This document shows positions 13,601 through 26,356 of a stretch of DNA of 64,000 bases, piece after piece. Source of the DNA: Rotaria sordida (lineage: Eukaryota; Rotifera; Eurotatoria; Philodinida; Philodinidae); NCBI GenBank assembly GCA_905250125.1, contig CAJNOL010000041.1:248001-312000 (forward strand), written 5' to 3'. Made by a program: the position numbers and the translations under genes. The notes beneath the pieces were generated by a model. That model did no database searches. It had not been told where the DNA came from and saw only the letters and a list, made by a program, of their open reading frames with translations. How positions within the stretch are numbered: the stretch's first letter is position 1; each line of letters opens with the position of its first letter.

Positions 13601-16600
13601 TTTTTGTTAAAATCTTTGCTTTTTTTTCTGTTGAATTAGAGCACCATCAGCTGTAAGCAGTAGTCGATCAAATGAGTCAATATTATTAGCTAATGAATTA
13701 AATGATACATTTTCTCATTTGGATGCTATTGAACAATTACTTTTATTAACTTCAATGTCATTTGGTAGACTTCCATCGTCAAGTTTAAATAATCAAGTAT
13801 ATTTCACCAAAATAAAATTCTATGTTGAAAAATAGTTTGTTTTTTTTTTTGAATATTTAGACATCAAAATTTACATCAACATTTCTTCATGCATGTCAAC
13901 GTGATTTACAATATTTTGGTGTATGTTTATTAGAATTAATTTTACTTGGTAAACAACATTATATATCAGCAAATTCGAATGGTTCACAACGTTTAACAAC
14001 AGCTAAACAATTATTAGATAATAATTGGCATCTTATTCCTATGTAAGAATAAAAAAAAAAAAAAACGAGCAAAAATATTTGAATATGTTTGATTAAAATT
14101 ATTATTCTAGACCATTTCGTACGTGTCTTAGTTTGTTATTAATGGATTTAACAAATGAAAATGAAAATAATATTCAACAACAAATTTCAAATCGTGCTAT
14201 TAATGTCGCATTTTTTTTAAATCGATGGACAACGTAAGACAATTTTTTCGATTAAAAGATATATGTTTCTGATGTATATTAAGATCTCTTCCTCAGAATT
14301 GATTTACTATTTAGAACAGACTGTTTGGGCTGAAATTTGCAGGAATGAGTGCTACTAAAGAGAAACGCTTATGGTAAAAATCCCAGCCCGATATGTCATA
14401 CTAGACCAAACTTCGACCTTGTTTATGTGACTTCCAGGAGACTCGTTGTAACTTCGTCACTATAAGAGGTACAGAGCTCGGACTGGTTTCAAATTAAAGC
14501 TAACCTCTGTTCGAACAGAATTTTGAAATTCTCTTTCATTCATTTTTTATGAACATTGTAATAGACATGGTATTTAAATAAGCACAAAAACAGAGGACTC
14601 TTACGACATTAAATTTTACTTTTCTCAGGCCAGGCATCTAATATAAAAAAATCTGATCGAACAAAAGTTTAATGTTATTGAAACCTTTAAAACAACAAAA
14701 GAAATATTGGTTATAGCTTGAACCAGAAGGGAGTTATTTCAATTTTCCTTCCTCGAAATCATGTTTTGAGAAAAATGCTAAAAAAGTTTTAGAAATGGAT
14801 TTTTTCATTCAAATCCAGAGAAAAATCATATTACAATTGCATATTTTTAATACGTTTTAGTGAACTGTTTTAAAGCACGTAACAGACGAAGATACCTAAC
14901 ACCATCTATCATGCTGGTTAATTATAAAAATGTTTGATCCAATGCTAAAACTGATCGTTTTGCGAAAAGCCATATATATATGTCTTGAAAGAGAAAGCTT
15001 CGGTGCATGTTCATATGACAGAAATTCAACTTCGATGTTTTTTCGAAAAATTGGATTTTCTAACGAGCAACTCCCTTAATTAGTTTTGATTAGAACACAA
15101 TCAAAGTATTTAGTAGATAATAAACTGAAATGTGATATAATGATGATGATTGATCAAGAAAGATCAGAGTTTGAGTCGGGTCGGATCATAATAAATTGAT
15201 CAATATCAAGTTTCATCTAGGATAAACAGCAATTCTGGATGAGATAATGACTCCATTTTTTTCAAGAGGGCATAATAGCTGCAAAGATTCAGATAAAATG
15301 TCAATGATGTATAGCTAAAATTCATTTTTACACATTCAATTGAAACGTTACAATTATTTCGAATTGTACCATTTGAAAGTGTGCGTAAGTGAAGAGAAGA
15401 GTCTCACCTACATTCACACCCTTATATAAATTATCTTCTGACTGGCATGTTTGTGAATTAGCTAACGTTTTACTTTTAATATATTTTAGAAGTCAAAGAC
15501 AAATTATAAAAACTACTTTATAGAGCTAGTCATCAATGCTAATATGCAAGTTACTCAATCTCAAAGATATAAACCAGAGCTGTTAACAGACCACTTTTTT
15601 TTTCAGCCTGGTCTGTAGGGCAAACGAAACTGACTGATATTTGTCTTTTTTTTTAGATTCGCTAAGTTCTATAATTTTATTATAATGAATCTTTCTAGTT
15701 TCAGCTGTACACTTAATTGATTTTCATGCAGATAGTATAATGACAAATTCGGTGGGTGGCTATGAGGAAAGAGATGATCTCGGGTCAAGCTGGCAGCTCT
15801 AATAAACATTGCATTTCTATATTCTTTTTATATTAAAATCGTTTTTCTGCGCTTATTTCTCAAAGCATTGAAATAAATTTCCATGAAATTTTTCTCATAG
15901 GTATTTTATTTTAATTTCCTGAAAATAGGAATTTGCTATCTCGTGCTTTTCCATTTAGGGAGAGCTCGCATATATATATATATATTTACCAATAATGATG
16001 TTTAATCTTTAACAAAAATTCGCTTTGATTGGCGAAAAAGTATTTTTGATCTCCGAGTCAGACTAAGCTTGGAAAACTTACTCATGTCGGATTCTATTAG
16101 AAATCATTTCGTCATTAGTCTTGAGTGATTCATATGATTTTATAATTAAACGAGAATCGGATTCCATCAAAACAAAAACAACTGATATAATATAATAGTT
16201 TCTCTTCATTTAGGCCTTTTCCATTTCCATTTTATTTCGAAGAACTTTATCGATTTATTCATCAATTTGAACAATTTGATCAACAACTTCTTCTTAATTT
16301 AACATCAATTCAACAAAAACAAATTCATGATAATAAATTTTATCTTTTATTAACACAAATCCCGTCATTACTATTATCATTACATACTCAACAAGGTCAT
16401 GAATTATTAATGCCTTATATTCTTCATGGTTTTCGTCAACCAATATATGGTATACGTTGTATTTATTCATTATTTAATCCTATAGCAATTGTTCTTGGTC
16501 CTGATGAATCACGACGACAATTATTAACATTAATACAATCAGCATTAAATCCAGACAAGACAACAATTTATCATTGGCGTTGTTTTACACGTCGTTTTAT

Positions 16601-19600
16601 AATTCAATTAATTGCACGTTTTAATTTAACGAAATTTTTACAATGTTTTCCAATATTACTTATTGAAGCATGTTCAGGTTTTAAAGATGAAATTAATCTT
16701 CGAATTGAAATAGATGATGATAGTAATAATACTACAAGTGATTCAAATGTTGAGACAGACGATACTTCAAATGAACGATCAGATACACTTACGCCACAAG
16801 ATTATGATACAAGTGCTTTTGAAGTAAAAAGAAAAGCTTCAACTCAAGTCCTCTTATCATGTGGAGCGAAACAACACTTTTTCCTTTGTATAAAATTTGA
16901 TTTTGAGAAAAAACGCAAAACAAAACTGAATTTCAATTTTCTCCTGAATGTTCATCTTTTTTTTCTTTCGATTTAAGGTTTTATAGATTTTTGATTAATA
17001 CACATTCGATGAGCTAGTTTTCTAAGTTCAGAGAAAAATGAGATAACTACAAAGAGATTAAACCCAAAAGAAAGATCGTCGAAGAGCATACTAGCCATCA
17101 ATAAAAATCAATTCACGTCCGGAAATGAGGGGAGGAACAGATTATCCTTAAATTAATTTTTATTATTTTTCATTTTAGGCAAATGAAGATCAACAACATA
17201 GTTCAAATTTATTATCAGATTCATCTGTTGAAAGTATTATTTATTTACAAATAAAATTAGGTCCTGTACTTGGTTGTAAATATTTTGGTCGACATTTACT
17301 TCGTATGCTTGCATTATGTTATGTTGATGATGAACAATTACAATTATTGTCATCGGATAAAAATCCATTTAAAAGTATTCGTCCTATACGTGGTGATTTA
17401 AATGCAAAGAAAATTATTGATTGTCTTTTATCACTTATTCAAAATTATGGTGAACAAATTATTCTTCTTTTCTATTTTCCACATCTTATTGAAACGGTTC
17501 GAATTATTTCTTGTTTTCATTGATTTAAATTTTTCAATAAAAAAAAATTTTTTTGATAGATTCGAGTAGCAAATCATCGATTAACAATTCGTACGGAATC
17601 AGGTTTACTTAGTGGTATTGTTTTTTTTAAATGTATTCTTCCATATATGAGTGATAGTACATTAATGACTCATTTAACAGTAAATATGAATCTTTTTGTT
17701 TTTTTTTTTTTGAAAATCAATAATATTTGTTCATTCTCGTTTTTTTTTTGAATTAGGATCCAATTAAAAATCGAATAATTCATTCAAGTCTTAGTTTACT
17801 TTCATCAAGTGCTGTACATTTTCCATCATTTGAACGAGCTCGCTCCATATGTGCCTATCGTAGTAAGTTTTAATTTTTTGATCTACATAGATTTCCATGT
17901 GTCTTGTTTATAATTGGACAAGTTCTTTATTATTCTCAAAGCTAAGCAATACAATAAACATAAAAAATTTTCGACTATTCTCATTAAATTGAGTATCATT
18001 TAATTGTTAATCTTAAGAAAACTCTTTATTATAGGTCAACATATATTCAGTTTTCTTGTTTTCTTATTTTAGTACTCGATGTATTATTTTTACTTAGTCT
18101 ACGTTTGGGTTATGAAAGTACACGTTTATATATGAATGATTCAATTCGAGCATTTTTTGCTTGTTTTCAATCAACACATGAACCAACAGATGATACAAAT
18201 CGATCACGTACAACTTCAATTACTGGTAAAATTACTTAAAAATAAAACAAACGCTTTTTTTACATCAATTATCTAATCATAGGCTCTTCAACAAATCGTC
18301 CAAATTCTCCAACATCTTTATCCAGTCATAATACACATGCAAGTAGTATAGATGGTGATGAATATTGTCGAATAACTATTGATAGTATTACAAATTCTTA
18401 TAAAATTGATTCACCGATTAAACCACGTAATTCACATAATAAACAAGCACGAAGTGCTAGTCATAGTTTATTAACGGCACCATTTATGGAAGGTAAATTC
18501 AAACAAACAAAAAAAACAAATCAAAGATCATTTTCAATGATAATAATAAAATATTTTTATTAATACTTTAGATGATAGTTCATCATTATCAACAACAAAT
18601 ATTCATACACGTGAATCAATACAACAAGAAATAGACGCAACATTTACTAGTGAATTAGCATGTACGGCATTTGTTCAATTTTGTCGTTTATGTGGAGAGT
18701 AAATAATTTTCTTTTTTTTTTCTAAAAATATTTTATTTCTGTTCAAATATTTTCTTTAGTCAACATATGAATTCATTAGTAACAAGAAATGATACAATTT
18801 ATGCTTGGATAGCTGAATTAACATCGAAACCAGATGGTACATTTATATTAGAATTTTCGGTTTTTTGTATTGATATAAATATTTTTAGTAATGTCTCGAA
18901 ATGATTCAATATCAGCGAGTGATGTTCTTATATCAATTCGTGATCGTGATGTTCGATAGTAAAGATTGGTTTTTTTTTTTGTTTTTGAAATTTTTATTTT
19001 ATATTTGTTGACGTTTAGTCAATATACAGATGAAAATCGATTTTTACGTAAAAATTGGCTTTCATATTGGGAACATGAAGTAGGTCGTAGTGAAAATGCA
19101 ATATTAAGTTTTAAACAAATACATTTACAATCATTTATTGGTAATTAAAATTCATGTTTCGTTTTTTCTTTAAAGAAAATCAATATAATTATTTTGTCTT
19201 TTAAATTAAGGTCATACAAATGCTGTTCGTAGTTTATGTGTACTTGATGATGAATCAACATTTATTAGTGGTGGTCGAGATCAAAAATTATTAGTTTGGA
19301 AAGTTGAAAATCAAAATGATAATGCAACAAAGTTAGTTTTTCAAAAGAATTATTTGATAATTGATTTGAACTATTTTTTCTTTTTGCTAGAGTTGAAAGT
19401 CGATGGTCATATAGTGGTTATCGTAAATCAGTTTTTGCTATTTCATTTCTTGAAAGTCTTCGATTAGCAGCAACATGTGATGGTTCAGTTCATGTAAATA
19501 TTTTTTCTTGTTTTTTTTTGTTATATTATAAACTATTGAAATTTTTTTAAAATTATCAATAGATCTTAGATCCATTTCGTGGTCAACTAGTTTATCGTTA

Positions 19601-21272
19601 TACACAATCAAAAGAAACTTCAGCATTTGCTGCAATGGCTGCTATGCCAGCGCCTAGTACAAATATTCTAGCTGCAACTAGTGATGGAATAGTCAGGTGT
19701 GTAAAATCATAGAAAATAGACAAATAATTACATAATATTTCGATGAGAGATTCGTATTTAAAATGAAATATTTTACAAGAAAATAGGTAACTAGAGATGT
19801 CAGATTAGCATTCCTATTAAAATTAATCTTAATTTTTTTATATTATTTGCATTAGAATCAAATTAAAACTCAGCTGCTAATATTATTTTTAATTCTAATA
19901 CATATCCTTTGAGAGTTCATCTTCAAAAGTTTCCAATAACAGAATAAAATTTTCTAATACCCGAAAGTGTCAATTCCAAAAGCAGAATAAAATTGTTTAG
20001 ACTTGGAGTGTCGGAGAACCTATTCATTAGTAATCTATGTATTAGAATTAATTTTAATGCAACTAATAGCAAAGCATTAAGATTCTAATGATTAATGCAT
20101 TAATATTAGTAAACGCTAATTCTAAAACGATACTCCTGTCGGAAACAATGTGGTCTCCTTTTTTTTTTTTTGTGAAAGACGACATTTGTCGATAATTCGG
20201 AATAATAGATATTAAAAACCAATTATGTTGACATTAATATTGAACACATGATTTTCTTCTATCGAAAGTTATATGATGATAAATTATATTTGAATGAGAC
20301 GAGTTATAATTTCTCATGTGATGTAAAATATATTATCACTAACATATACCAGTTTATCCTGACTTTGTTGTTTATTTTTTCTGTCATTCATGAATTAGAT
20401 TTTGAAGATTTTTAAAATCGAAATAATTATAACAATTATTTTTTTTTTTTCGTTTTGTCTCATTTAGATTTCTCGATGTTCGAACAAAAGCTCTTGCTTA
20501 TGAATGGAAAACAACATTGGGTGCAGGTGGTGAGAAAAATTTTATATTATTAAAGAATCTACAAAAAAAATGTATTTGAATATTAAAGGTCAAGTAAAAA
20601 CACTTGCTATTAGTCCAAATGCACATGCAGCTGTTATTGGATTTACAACGGGTACTGTTTCAGTATTTGATGTACGTTCAGGTGGTATTTTAGGAACATT
20701 AAAAGTACCTGAAGGAGAAGTTTTAAAAGTAATTAATGAACAAATTGATTCATATTCAAATAATTCTTTGATCGGTTTTTTTTTTCAGGCAAATTTTTAT
20801 AGTCGTAGTCGATTTTTTACGAGCTCAGGTGATGGTTCAATATTTCTTTGGAATACAAAAGAATTAGCACAAGCAACACCAACATTATTAAAATGTAATA
20901 TATTTTATTTTGAATAATCAAAAAACAAAAAAAAAAAAATTCGAAATCTTTTTTATTTTAAAAAGTACATACTGATCCTGCTCCATTTGTATTAACAACA
21001 CGTAGCGGAGAATTTATTGTTGCTACACAAACAAATAAATTATGTATTTATTCCAATATGAAAGGAGTAGCACAGGTAGTATATATTTATATTGTATTAT
21101 GTTTGAATTGTAAATAATTGTTTTTCGTTCAAAAAATCAAAAGATGGATTGTCAATGTACACGTCTTCAATCTGATAACATTAAAGGTACAATTTCATCA
21201 ATGGCATTATTTCCAGAAAATCGTCTTCTACTTTTCGGTTCCGACAATGGAAATATTGAATTATTATGTTAA
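10603..21272 (+). CDS. WDR81: WDR81, BEACH and WD40 endosomal protein
   Basis: Thirty exons join in frame into 1641 aa: 10603-10652, 10707-10848, 10919-11021, 11913-12635, 12699-12853, 12917-13085, 13152-13243, 13309-13414, 13468-13576, 13640-13796, 13861-14042, 14111-14233, 16214-16823, 17179-17496, 17560-17679, 17757-17862, 18073-18225, 18283-18492, 18572-18698, 18760-18836, 18889-18958, 19019-19140, 19211-19331, 19391-19493, 19563-19696, 20468-20526, 20589-20728, 20789-20894, 20966-21075, 21144-21272. A BEACH domain spans about residues 340-610 ([69 protein letters not shown]). The C-terminal 300 residues are WD repeats ([30 protein letters not shown]). In animals WDR81 works with WDR91 to restrain endosomal class III PI3-kinase. 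Slightly shorter than the vertebrate protein. The 1980-bp and 771-bp introns hold transposon copies. WDR81 is favoured over other BEACH proteins by the BEACH wording. Confidence 0.92.
11640..11720. repeat. Fragment of GGACC/TCCGGGT-rich repeat
   Basis: Inside WDR81 intron 3 (11022-11912), a short block around GAGATCCGGGTCCAAAATTT resembles the motif set of the element at 54949-55266. It is too short to delimit; probably a decayed fragment. Confidence 0.3.
14283..15075 (+). mobile_element. TTAA-flanked MITE (piggyBac-like), family A copy 1
   Basis: This 793-bp element is flanked on both sides by TTAA (14279-14282 and 15076-15079). It aligns along its length with 41501-42411, for example TCCTCAGAATTGATTT near the left end, GAGAAACGCTTRTGGTAAAAA, and TTTTTGAAAAATT near the right end. 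Compared with that copy it lacks about 120 bp internally between CAATG and AAAACTGATC. No ORF, so non-autonomous. It sits in the 1980-bp WDR81 intron and explains much of its length. The TTAA target is typical of piggyBac; a transposase source is not in the window. Confidence 0.75.
19790..20142. mobile_element. AT-rich TIR element, family B copy 1
   Basis: Located in WDR81 intron 19697-20467. It contains repeated TTAGAATTAA-like motifs and imperfect inverted ends (AGATTAGCATTCCTATTAA against AGAATTAGCGTTTACTAAT). It aligns with the two outer parts of 52041-53045, including shared TGTCAGATTARCATT and AGAGTGTCTGAGAG / GGAGTGTCGGAGAA blocks. No coding capacity. Confidence 0.6.
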
Positions 21273-24200
21273 TAATTTCCAAAAGGTATTTGTTTTTTTT
21301 TTATTTGCAATATAAATCTTTGTTTGTTTGTTTTTTTTGACGTAATGTATTTTATTGATTCCATTATCTTGATTTAGTATTTTTTGATAAATAAATAAAA
21401 ACAAATTCTTTTTTTTATATTCATTTTATATTATTTATCTTTTCTTGTTTTCTATCTATATGAGATTGACAAGGTAACTAATGATGACATGACATGAGCA
21501 AAGTTGACAGAAGATGGTATGGATTATATATTAGCTTAGAGCAAAAGATTCATCGTTGAAACATACCTAATGAAGGTCGATTATTATTTGTTTATTATCA
21601 CAGATGTAGATAATATAAATAATGATTTTAAAATTTGGTAAATGTGTTCTAAGTGAATGAATTCTAATGTAATAGAAATTATATTTGACATCTTAAATTC
21701 TAATGTATCTAATATATAATAGTGATATGAATAATATATGATGAAATCAATTGATATTTCATTTATCAAAATAAAAAAGTAAAATTTTAGTCATTCAACT
21801 TTGTTCTATGATACAATTAGTTGCTGTCGGTTAAGTATAACAAACCTTTCTGAACATCAATCAAAAGAAAAAGAATAACATAGAAAAAGAACGCTCAAGG
21901 GTATTAAGTATAAAACAAAGAAGAAAAAAAAAAGACTTCGAACATTTTAATATTTATAATTATTCATTAAACAAAATGAACTTTTTCTGATTCAAAAAAA
22001 AGACAAAAGAAAAGTTTAATATTACTTTATAAGACTTATTTGAGTAACAAATAATTATGATTTTCTATATATTTTTAAATAATTAAAATTTTTATTCATG
22101 TATATAAGCTGATGTTAATCTATTATATAATCCATTTGAAAATTATCATCTATTATCTAGCATGAGATATTTGTCTTTTTTTCTTCCATAAAGAAAAAGA
22201 TTTCTATATAGCTATGTTTCATTTATTTTTATTATCATACTTATGATCAACATCATGTAACTAAACGATGAATAACATAGTTTAGAAAATGATTCAAGAT
22301 AAACAAAAAAAGAAAAAAGAAAAAAGAAAAGGAAAATTATAGATGATTTCTCGTACATATTGATCTCATGAGAATCTGAATAGACCTTGTTTTACTCATT
22401 TATACTTGAAACAGTGATTATTCATTCTCGTGGGAAAATCAATGAACTAATTCTCACATGTTCTTAGATTTTTTCTCATGTACGTTATGTTCATCTATTA
22501 TCTGACATAATTATTCAAACTCTTATTGTCATTCAATGTTACACGATAGTTGTTCCGATTGTTTGATCGATCTCTTCTGTCTTGATGATCATCATATAGT
22601 TTTATCTTTTATATTTTTCTCCTTGTTGACAATCACTCGAGAGTTAACTTGTCATCAATCAACTACAGTTCTGACTAGCAACAACCCTCTTGACAGTCGG
22701 TTTGTTCGTATGAGAAAGATCGTTAAACATCTGTTCACACACAGTTCGTTTGAGTACAGTAAAAGACAAAAAAAAAAGAATCGACTGTCTTTTGTTCTCT
22801 CGCTGTCTCTCTTTTTCTTTCCATTACTTTTTTTTTTACACGTTCGGACAATGAACGCGTGCCACGATAGTAGAGTCATGTACAGTTCAGTTCTTGTATG
22901 TTCTGCTTCATTATTATTGTCAGTGCCACGAGAAATTAGGAAGAACGACAACGACGACGACGAGAAAAAGACGGCAACAGCAGGAGTAGTAAAAGCATAT
23001 AGCAGCAAAACAAACAGTGAATAGACGAGAGAACGACTGTAGGCGCACATACATATAAATGAACACTGGCTGGGTGCGTAGCTGACTGCTCTAATACATT
23101 GAAAATAGCTCCTACTTTTCATTACACAATACAGATGCGGAAGATGCTTGTATATATCACTGTTATTATTATTATTCTTTATTTCTAAGAAAAATGACGA
23201 TAGTGATTGGTATCCACAATCATTATGATTTCCACTAGCTTTCATCAGTTTTTCTTTTGTCTCACTCCTCCTTGGTCATTGTTCATTTCCTTTGGCTATA
23301 AATAATCTTATATTATCTATTGAAGAAATATGAAGGTAAGATAAAACAAAACAAAAAAAGAAAGGATTCTTCTGTTCACATTTATCAAATAATTTCATAT
23401 TTCTTTTTTTTTTTTTTTGTTATTCTCGATCTTTTAATATGATTATTAAAACAAATGACTAGATTGGATCTATCGTATTACGTACGATAATAATAATAAT
23501 AATATTGAAGAAAATGCAATGTAGTAATAATGATGACAATTTCGAGAGAAAGAACATACGCGATTATTTATGTACATATCATGTTATAAGATTTCTTCCT
23601 GAAGCCATATGGTTATTTTTTTGCACCTCTCTTTTTTTCTGCTCTTTTAAGACAAGTTGATGTCTTTCGGCTTTTCATCTTATTCTCGCCATATCATTAT
23701 TCGGTCAAGGCTTATTATTTGTTTATTTCTTTTTTTTTTTTTTTTTTTTTGATTCACTTTCTTGATGATATTCAAGCATATGTCTATCTATTATAGTAAA
23801 GAATTCACTACTTAACTATGCAATGAAACAATGGCGCAAGGGAAATGTGCATATTGATTATAATAGATCATCTGTTGAATGCGGCATCAATATACAATAT
23901 AGAGATCTTAACCAATTCACTAAAAAAAAATCGACAGATGTAATCACATCAAGTGAATAGATGACTAATGTTAACGAACAACACATAAAAATCTTTCTGT
24001 TTTCTTTTTGTAATAATCAATATACTCAATCGAGATCTTTTCTTATACATTGTTATAGATGAGAAGGAATATCTATTCTGCTTTACAGACTAATTATATT
24101 CTGAACATTCTATTATTTGTCGTTTTTTTTTTCGTGTATTCTCTTTTTCTCCTGAAGGCTATCCGAGATTGTGACCATTGAATCCCATGAGATATCGACG

Positions 24201-25113
24201 TGTGTAAGTTTATTCGCAATCCAATTAACGCCACCGTAATTTTTTCTCTCTCTTTATCTTATCTCATTTTGTCATAAGATCGACATATCTGTTTTTAATT
24301 CGAACTTGACCTTGTGTTCAAACGAAACCGACATGGTCAAAGAAAACATGGCGGAAGTTAAAGAGCTACTCATTGAGACGAGAACGATATGAAGTGCCTA
24401 TATGTTAAGAACATCGTCTACGACCAATTTAATTATACGAATAGAAAGTGACATAGGCGATTATGAGACATTTCATTCTCTCAAATAACAATTTTAACAA
24501 TGACCCGTGTATGGTTTTCATAATTAGTTCGAAAATGTCATGATTGTTCTTATGTTTTATACAATATTACTCCATTTATTTCTCAATTGTTCAAAATATT
24601 ATTAAATTTCTTCTTTTTTTTTGCATATGCTCGTCTCGTTCCCGTGTCATTGGCGTCATTCTTCTTCTTTTTTTTTGACAATAGTATCACGTTTTCCGTT
24701 GTTAGAGTCGTCACTATGTCCTATCAACAACAGTAGTGAAGAAGATAATAATAAGTCATTGCATTCGTCTTTTCTTTTCTCGTTCATGTCCTTTATTTTT
24801 TTTTCTTTCTCTCTTTCTCGGTTTTTTTACTGAAAGAACGGAAGAAGTGATGAACAATGAACATTTGTCATCATCGTCGACGTCTCTCAACATTTTCTTT
24901 TTTTTTTGTGTGCCTCTGTGTTTGATTTCTCTCACCGTTTTAGGAAGAGTAGCATTCACATGGTTATGAGCAGAAGAAGAAAAGTTCAATGACGATGGTT
25001 ACCTTACTACTATTAAACATTTCATATTGTCAAAGAAAAGAAAAAAATATATATTCTTAGAGAATTATTCAATGAAACTTTTTTTGTTTTGTTTTTTCTG
25101 TGTTTCTTTTTCA
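21273..25113. other. Intergenic region and IQSEC upstream sequence
   Basis: About 3.8 kb between the WDR81 stop and an acceptor-like TTTTTCAG ending at 25113, just before the IQSEC start. An AATAAATAAATAAAA cluster near 21388 is a candidate WDR81 poly(A) signal. The rest is simple sequence, long T/A runs and an (AAT)n run near 23489. Open frames on both strands at 22536-23245 overlap each other in low-complexity DNA and do not look coding. An untranslated first exon and promoter of IQSEC probably lie here. Confidence 0.5.
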
Positions 25114-25137
25114 GAATGAAATAATTATTGTTTAGTA

Positions 25138-26323
25138 ATGGAACAATATTTACGACAACGTATTGATTGTCCACCACCAGGTGGTACACGTACATTAATT
25201 GAAGAAAAAGATAATATTATTAAAAAACAACAAGATGAATTAAATAAACTTCAAGCACAATTAAAAACAATACAAGCTGAACGTGATTATTTACTTTCAT
25301 TACTTTCTCATGAACAACAATCAAATATTAATAATAATAATAACAATATGTAAGTTTTTTATTCGTTTATAATTAGTTAAGATAGCATGATATAGAGTCT
25401 CTTTCTAATCAAGGTTATATGTGCATATATTTACTTTGCATAATCAGTCTTAAGCTAAAAAGCACATACACATAAATTCTGTCATCAGTAAACAAGCCGA
25501 TAGATAAACGTTTGTAGTTACTATCATATAGGCATGTCGAATGAATGAACACACTGTATGTGTACTAACAAGGCATTTTGGTCCATCTCGTTCTTTTCTT
25601 TTTTTTATGCAGATGTCATCATTTATCAATTTTGACAATTAAACAAGCTTACAATCTCTAGCCTTGACATTTGTCAGTTACATGGCACATTTAACATATA
25701 TGATCTTAAAAAAAATTAGAAATACTTTTTCTTTGATTAATCAAATATTTACTTGAGTTTTTTTTTTTTGGAATAATATTAATTGGGAAAAAACATCTTT
25801 TTCTTTTATTTTGTGTATTGACCAAAAAAAAGAAATAATGAAAAAAAAAACAACGTTAATAATCAATAATCTTTGTTTGTCAAAGAAAAAGTAATTAAAT
25901 ATGATTGTTATGTTAGCTTTTCGAATAGTGACTATGGCGTCATGCAAGAGTCAGTTAATAACATTTCATCTAATAACTTTTTTTCCTATTGTCACACATC
26001 GATATTTGCAACTTATAGGTTTTTTTGTCATTACATTCCTTATTTTTCTATTCTATCATGATCAGACTCATGGTCTTATTCTCTTTTTTTTTGACATGAA
26101 CATCATGTTAAATGTTGTTGATTTACATTGTTATATGGAATATAGATTGTTTAGTTCAAGTATCTAACGTAATCCTTCAAAAAAAAATCTATTTTCATCT
26201 TCACTTAATATTCATCTAACATACAATTCGATATGATTTCATTTTAGTTCTCAACAACCAATAACAAAAATGATAAATCATATTGATACTCGATCATCAT
26301 CATCATCGTCGTCATCATCATCC

Positions 26324-26356
<33 letters not shown>

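Noticed and set aside
22536..23245. Overlapping 160-200-aa open frames on opposite strands
   Set aside because: They cover the same low-complexity DNA in opposite directions, show no domain and no linked exons, and neither has codon use like the real genes nearby.
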